Source: Straminergon stramineum
Lineage: Eukaryota; Streptophyta; Bryopsida; Hypnales; Calliergonaceae
Reading direction: 5' to 3'
Assembly (NCBI GenBank): GCA_963920665.1
Contig: OY987271.1
Location: forward strand, 19,347,350 to 19,411,349
DNA length: 64,000 nt
The notes under the pieces were generated by a model that ran no database searches, was not told the DNA's origin, and was given only the letters and a program-made list of their open reading frames with translations. A program made the translations under genes and the position numbers. Below, piece by piece: positions 58,885-64,000 of the stretch (the stretch's first letter is position 1; each line of letters begins with the position of its first letter).

Positions 58885-59085
58885 TTAACCCTGAAAGCCG
58901 GGCTGGTCACCGATGTGGATCATTTGCTTATATCGGAGGTCAAAATCTCTCCTTTTCACATTTCACACAAAATTTCAAGGATGAACCATCTGCACTTCTG
59001 TCTTGCATACCTTTTAGACGGATAACTCGAAGGGTTCTCTGTCACATCGGACACCACTTAGACCGGCGTGTCATTACAGGGTTAA
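58885..59085 (+). mobile_element. TTAA-superfamily MITE, class B, copy 6
   Basis: The ends are TTAACCCTGAAAGCCGGGCT and CATTACAGGGTTAA. Class B blocks are present in the same order as in 8621-8869, including GGAGGTCAAAATCTCTCC and a GGATGAACCATCTGCACTTC block. 201 bp, GC-richer than the other copies. It sits about 430 bp upstream of the GH3 start codon. Confidence 0.7.
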
Positions 59086-59169
59086 CAGCCTTGAATCCCG
59101 GCGGGTGAGCTTTGCTGAACTCTCTAATTTTAGAACTGATCTTTGAAAAACAGGCTGAGGTTTCCAGAA

Positions 59170-59175
59170 CACGTG
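59170..59175. promoter_or_regulatory. G-box (CACGTG)
   Basis: A palindromic CACGTG in the GC-richer stretch about 720 bp upstream of the GH3 start. G-boxes bind bZIP and bHLH factors. One hexamer alone can occur by chance, so function is unproven. Confidence 0.3.
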
Positions 59176-59299
59176 CCCCACGCTTTGGGCGGCCATGGAG
59201 TGTATTCCGACTGCTAAGAACTTCAGGCTGCCGTGCAGCTAAGCTGAAGACTGGAAACCGTCAGATCTCTGTTGATCCCTGACCCGCCCGGGCAACTTC

Positions 59300-59539
59300 T
59301 TAACCCTTGAACGACGTCCAGGACGTTTTTTTGTCAGATGGATGACAAAGAATCTTTCTTTGTAGGACATACAGGAAGATAGTGCAATTGATCATTCTTG
59401 GAATTTTGTGCAAAAAGGAGAGATCTTGGATAGTAGTTTGACCTCCAATGAGTATTTTTGAATTTCTTAAAGTAGATGCTACCATATAGTACCAAAAAGG
59501 ATGATTTCTATAGTCACCAATTGGGCATTTAAGGATTAT
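59300..59539 (-). mobile_element. TTAA-superfamily MITE, class B, copy 7
   Basis: It starts TTAACCCTTGAACGACGTCC and ends GCATTTAAGGATTAT, a changed TTAA. The body is class B in reverse orientation, with 'atagtttgacctccaatgag'-type text. It is followed directly by another class B element that appears to share the boundary. Non-coding; the 92-codon minus frame is incidental. Confidence 0.65.
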
Positions 59540-59748
59540 CCTTAGAAGGACACCATGGATGATAGAAAATCCTCCCAAATAAGATAGTAGTGCAATTGTT
59601 CATCCTTGGAATTTTGTGTGAAAAGGAAAGGTCTTGCATAGTAGTTTGACTTCCAATGAGTGTTGTTGAGTTTCTCTATGCAAATAATTCACACAGTACC
59701 AGAAAAGTTGATTTCTACAATGACTAGTCCGCCCTTCCAGGATTGAGG
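59536..59748 (-). mobile_element. TTAA-superfamily MITE, class B, copy 8
   Basis: It starts TTATCCTTAGAAGGACACC and ends CCTTCCAGGATTGA. The middle is nearly the same as copy 7 ('ttgttcatccttggaattttgtg', then 'tagtttgacttccaatgag'), with both in the same orientation, so copies 7 and 8 are a tandem pair. Non-coding. Confidence 0.6.
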
Positions 59749-61217
59749 CCCACCATGTACACATAAGATAGGTAGAACTATAGAACCAACCCATACACTT
59801 GGCCTCTAGTAAAAATATTGGAATTTGTTGGTTGTAGACCATAAGGGAGGATGCTTTGTAGCAATAGAAGCTATATGTGATGAAACTCAATTAGGTGCCT
59901 TCTTCAAAAAAATTGTCAATGCTACAAAGGCAAAGCCCATCATAGTGTAGTTGCTTGTTGTTCACCACAAATGAAAAAATTGAGTTCATATTTCGAATTG
60001 GAAACCCTCATACCTAGGCAACATTACAAAATTAAAATTAAGCATTCATTATAATAGAGGTTTTACTTAGAAACCCTACCAAGTCTCTAAGTTCAAGTGT
60101 ATGGGCTAACTAGTTCTACAAGAGAAGAGTTAAGGCAAACCTCCATGTGCAAGCAAAGTCAACAAAAATTAACTTAGACAACTAGACCCCTAACAATGCC
60201 ACAATAGGGCTCTTAGATGATTTTAGATGGTCATTATCGTATGATGATCCATAATTTTTCATCTAAAAATTTAATGATTTTTTAAATTTATTTTTATTTT
60301 TTTATGGATCTATGCATTGTAATGTAATATTGAATATTTAATTTATTGTAAAAAGTTCTTAGAATTCTTTTATCTAGTTTTTAATTTTGTAGTCAAAATG
60401 TCCAAAAAAACTATACATTGTTTAGTACATTGAAAACCAACGATCCCAAAACTGGCTAAATTTCACTCGGTTGCTACTTAATTTCTTCATGTCCTTAGTG
60501 TTAAATTCAAAAAAATCTTCCCCAAATGAACATTTGGCTAATTTCCCTTAAACGGTTCTGGAATCACTATTGAAAACCTTAGGTGATATCAACTAAGGTT
60601 TCCATAGGCCCAAATAGTGTATAGGATTTTTGGAAATCCTTATTTCAAAAATAACTAGAACGACTTTGGTGTGTCAAGTTCTACATATAATTTGTGAATC
60701 AAAATAGTAGTAATGTGGATGTTTTTGAAGGATTTGAGTTAAGAAGAAATAACCAACATGCCTTGCAACATGTCAAAAACAATTTACAATAAGTGATTGC
60801 ATATAATCAGATACCATAAAAATAGTTTCCTTTAATGCACTACAAAGGAAACTACATCCTATTTGAAAAAAAATTGATAAAAGTTTGTCAATTGCTTTGT
60901 TAGTGGGAAACTGTAGATTCGGCTAATAATTTGACAAAATTTTGTCAACTATTTTGTCATTTTGCTAGAATTTTTGTCAACTTCTATTCCTTAATACTCT
61001 CCTTTGTTAGTTGTCCCATTGCCATAATGGCACAATGGCCTAATCAATGGTTACAAGTGTCCCTATTTTTTGCTAGAGACAAAATATCAAAATCGAAATT
61101 GCTTTAAATTTAAACCTTCATATATTATGCGAAAATGCAAGTACTCACAACCAATTGCCATCATGACATCTCACTACATGAATGACTTTTGTTTTGTGGA
61201 TTTCAAAAGAAGAAGAA
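59749..61217. other. AT-rich non-coding stretch
   Basis: No gene, splice structure or clear element ends. Repeated TTGACAAAATTTTGTCAA-like motifs occur near 60890-60975 and again, inverted, near 61800-61850, which hints that the fold-back at 61218 may be the core of a wider inverted structure. Confidence 0.4.
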
Positions 61218-61683
61218 AGCTCTCTATATACACATGGAGTGGTAGGAGTTAGAACAACCCATGTGGGATATGTCATTTAGAAGTTGCGAGATCTCAACCA
61301 CTCTTAGTTAAGTTTGAAATAGGATTTGTATTAAAACTAGAACTTCAGACCTCATTTAGGCATAGTAGAATAACTTTTCAAAAACAAGTTTGAACTAAAA
61401 AAAGTTGTAAGATAAATTCAAGTTTCATGTCCAAAAATCCGTTTGATATTTTGATTCTCCAATCAAAAGTTATGGACAAATTTAGTTCAAATTTGTTCAA
61501 ATTAGTTCAAATTTGTTTTTGAAAAGTTATTCTACTATGCCTAAATGAGGTCTGAAATTCTAGTTTTAATACAAATCCTATTTCAAACTTAACTAAGAGC
61601 AGTTGAGATCTCGCAACTTCTAAATGACGTATCCTACATGGATTGCTCTACCTTCTACCACTCCATCTATATACAAAGAGCTT
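61218..61683. repeat. Large fold-back (inverted repeat) with arms of about 180 bp
   Basis: The left arm (about 61218-61400) and right arm (about 61503-61683) are inverted copies, for example GGCATAGTAGAATAACTTTT on the left and its complement AAAAGTTATTCTACTATGCC on the right. They are separated by about 100 bp that contain a doubled TTAGTTCAAATTTG. The outer ends reach AGCTCTCTATATACAC and its mirror. It is not coding and no target duplication was identified. It could be a fold-back transposon or a local inverted duplication. Confidence 0.8.
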
Positions 61684-62664
61684 GATTTCTAAACATAACT
61701 CAAGCTAAGATATCTATGGCAATTGATGAATAGATAAATGTATAAAATAATCTAATGAAATCTTTGGATTTTTTGACAAATAGGGAAAAGAGAACTAAAC
61801 ATCAACTACAAATTTGACAAAAAATTGACAAGTTCTTACAAATTGACAAGATGAGGTAGCAATAATATGGCTATTGTCATCTTGAACAATTCTCAGTCAG
61901 AAACAAGTCATCTTGGACTGCATTTCCTTGTAGTGATGCCACATTGATGCAATGACAACATCCAAGCATGGATGCAAGTAACAAACTACTAAGCTTAATT
62001 GAAGGTACTAATTACTAGATTGATCTAGTCCACCTAAAGTGGTATTGAAAGTGAGATCTACAAGAGAAAATGAACCCTAAGAAGATTGTTGAGGCCATGA
62101 ATACATTGCTAAAGGCCTTGCATACATCACTTGGATGGTGAGAAGGTCTTAGAACCTCAAAGGAAAATTGGACTTCCCCATGGTCTTGAAAAGAGACTCA
62201 CATCAACAAGACAAGGTCAACTTCTATTGACGTTGCATTCAAACCCGATCCATGAAAATACAATCCAAGTCTTCCAAGGATGTGGAAGCTTAGATAGAGT
62301 CAAACGCATTATCTCATGTCATGAATGATTGTAACAAATTCAAGTGGCACATTCCAAAGGTTAGTCACAAATCAAACAATAAATGTCAAGTTCAACAACA
62401 AGGCTCTAATATTAAGTGTATTGCCAAAATTGCTTAGGGACCCAAAAGCATACTATCACCAATCTATCACGCCAAAGAAAGTAAGTTATAGTAGTCACTA
62501 AGAAGTAGTAGCACTGTGGCAAAATTGAATCTTGGTTCTATTGGAATGATATCAAATGTTGTGTGAAAGGATCAAAGTGGAAATGAATCATTGACTGGCT
62601 ATAACAACCAAAAGTGAGGCCTATTTTGATGGAACTAATCTTAATCATGCAAAGATAAGGCTAC
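61684..62664. other. AT-rich stretch, no feature supported
   Basis: The 65-codon plus-strand frame at 62131-62328 has no recognisable domain. No repeat ends or RNA gene seen. Confidence 0.4.
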
Positions 62665-62667
62665 TAT

Positions 62668-62799
62668 CACTAGAAGAAATTCTCTTTCATCGAGTTGATA
62701 TGTTTTTGTTAGAAAACACAAAACTGCGTTTGAAAAAATGTAGTTTTGTGTTTTCTAACAAAAACACATCAGCTCAATGAATGAGAATTTCTTCTACTG
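62668..62799. mobile_element. Miniature fold-back CACTA element 1
   Basis: It starts CACTAGAAGAAATTCTC and ends GAGAATTTCTTCTACTG (the last G of CTAGTG has changed context). The entire 132 bp folds into a hairpin with a loop of about 16 bases (GCGTTTGAAAAAATGT). TAT flanks both sides (62665-62667, 62800-62802), the 3-bp duplication expected of CACTA elements. Non-coding. Confidence 0.8.
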
Positions 62800-63067
62800 T
62801 ATACCATGCTAGCTTTAGTTTACAAGAGTGAATTGTAGTGTTGTCGCTTTGTTTTTTCCATCATGTTCAAGGTATTTGAGAGCATTCTATATGATCAACT
62901 ATCACCGCCCAACTTGGATGTGTACCAATTGTAAGAAAGAAAAAAATCACGTGCCAAATTACAAATGAATCACCAACGAAACAACAAAACAATTAGAAGA
63001 GTGCGAGCAATGTGAAAGGGACAATCTTGAGAGTGATCTTGATTCTGTTTCCTAGCTGTCGTGCAAT

Positions 63068-63158
63068 AGTATCTCTAGAGATTGGGTCAATGCAAAGTAC
63101 AAACATCTATCATTTGTAGTTATTCAAAGTTGGTACCAATCCAATCTCTAGAGATACT
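63068..63158. repeat. Small inverted repeat with 18-bp arms
   Basis: AGTATCTCTAGAGATTGG near 63068-63085 is the perfect complement of CCAATCTCTAGAGATACT near 63141-63158. Each arm contains the palindrome TCTCTAGAGA. The right arm directly precedes the second miniature CACTA element. Confidence 0.65.
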
Positions 63159-63160
63159 AT

Positions 63161-63333
63161 CACTAGAAGAAAATTGTGAAGATTTCAACACAAACAACTT
63201 GATGTTTTTGTTTACTCTAATGCAAAAATATCAAGTTCAATGCAAAATCTACGTTGAACTTGATGTTTCTCTGTTAGAGTAAACAAATACATCAAGTTGA
63301 TTGTGTTGAAATCCTCATGGTTTTCTTCTAGTG
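63161..63333. mobile_element. Miniature fold-back CACTA element 2
   Basis: It starts CACTAGAAGAAAATTGTG and ends GGTTTTCTTCTAGTG. The 173 bp form a long hairpin with a loop near TGCAAAATCTACG. TAT is present on both sides (63158-63160 and 63334-63336). It shares the CACTAGAAGAAA terminus with the element 360 bp upstream, while the interior stem differs. The 66-codon frame across it is an artefact of the repeat. Confidence 0.85.
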
Positions 63334-63336
63334 TAT

Positions 63337-64000
63337 TACTACTAGTTGGTACTAACTTGGGTTATAGTGCGCATGATTCTAGCCTACACATGCCTTGACT
63401 TTGTGAACATAGTCGTTTCCGTGATTGAGGATATCAATAGTATGTGAATTGCAAGGACTTGTACTACCTATTAAGGTATTCTTGCAAAATGGATATCTAT
63501 GTGGACAAATTCATTCATGCTCCTAGTTATAGCTTCAATGAATTAAAGCTTCTTCTAATATGAGGTAGGATCATAAATATTGTGTAGATGTAGGCTAGAT
63601 TGTCCATGTATTTCATTCATAGAACATGGTGTTCAAGAGTTGGTTGGTGTGAAACGCTTTGAACCATTTAGAGTAGATCACTTTCTTGCCTTCAATATTT
63701 ATTGGACTTTGTCTTTTTAGTCATTGATTCAAAGTGACTACACATTAATGTAGATCTTGACTATGAAATCTTTAATTTCTTGGATGTACAAATTGTTTTT
63801 GTATATAAGAAATTCATGATTATATTTCATTGACTAAAAATTGCAAGAGATAAACTATATACACACTTGTAATTATAGTAATAGGGGGCTAAAGTGAATT
63901 TGTGATGATAGGTCCCATTACCTAATGAAAATAGTAAAAATTGTCATTTTTCTTTTCAATTTTCAATTTTTTTCCCTTTTTTTTGAAAAGTTTGGAAAAA
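63337..64000. other. AT-rich window end, nothing recognised
   Basis: No coding frame, paired repeats or RNA gene that I can support. The last 60 bp are nearly all A and T. Confidence 0.4.

Larger units (their letters stand above)
58452..59299 (-). promoter_or_regulatory. Probable upstream region of the GH3 gene
   Basis: These 850 bp upstream of the GH3 start are less AT-rich than the surroundings. They include a class B MITE (58885-59085) and a G-box (CACGTG, 59170-59175). No convincing TATA box was found; GATAAAG on the minus strand near 58590 is the nearest candidate. The plus-strand 71-codon frame at 58605-58820 has no recognisable domain. Confidence 0.4.

Overview
The window looks like nuclear DNA from a land plant with a large, AT-rich, transposon-laden genome. 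A seed plant is likely. The signs are GT-AG introns, two typical plant protein genes, a decayed L1-type LINE and dense small non-autonomous DNA transposons. I cannot place the species; a gymnosperm or another large-genome lineage is possible but not shown.

Two protein genes are well supported, both on the minus strand. The first (CDS 32035 down to 29871, seven coding exons, TATA box near 33491-33499) encodes a 202-residue MOG1-type Ran-binding nuclear-transport protein. Its predicted leader carries an intron and a 48-codon upstream ORF. The second (CDS 58451 down to 55645, six exons) encodes a 632-residue GH3 acyl-acid-amido synthetase, the family that conjugates auxin or jasmonate to amino acids. 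Both were assembled by joining exons at GT-AG junctions that keep the frame throughout.

The rest is mostly repeats. (1) A superfamily of elements bounded by TTAA and short inverted ends (TTAACCCCTAAA or TTAACCCT) occurs in sizes of about 0.2, 0.6 and 0.9 kb, with roughly 20 copies. (2) About ten MITEs begin AGGTA or AGGTG and sit at TA sites; one has a related uninterrupted site in the window. (3) Three copies of a 250-bp MITE have ends CACTAAATAGTG at TA sites. (4) Four CACTA-ended elements were found; one has a GTT target duplication and an empty paralogous site, and two are near-perfect fold-backs. (5) A degraded minus-strand LINE (about 54.0 to 46.0 kb) is broken by a 0.95-kb TTAA element and a 1.9-kb CACTA element.

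From 36.2 to 46.0 kb a unit of about 4 kb occurs twice in direct orientation (36206-41804 and 42309-46036). Each copy has a TATA box enclosed by a perfect 8-bp inverted repeat. The first copy also carries a CACTA insertion and two minisatellite expansions absent from the second. It could be the two long terminal repeats of an element that has lost its interior, but no retroviral-type genes are visible.

The 0-29 kb stretch and the last 5 kb contain no gene I can recognise. I saw no rRNA, tRNA or CRISPR. Element boundaries were read by eye; degenerate ends may be off by several bases.
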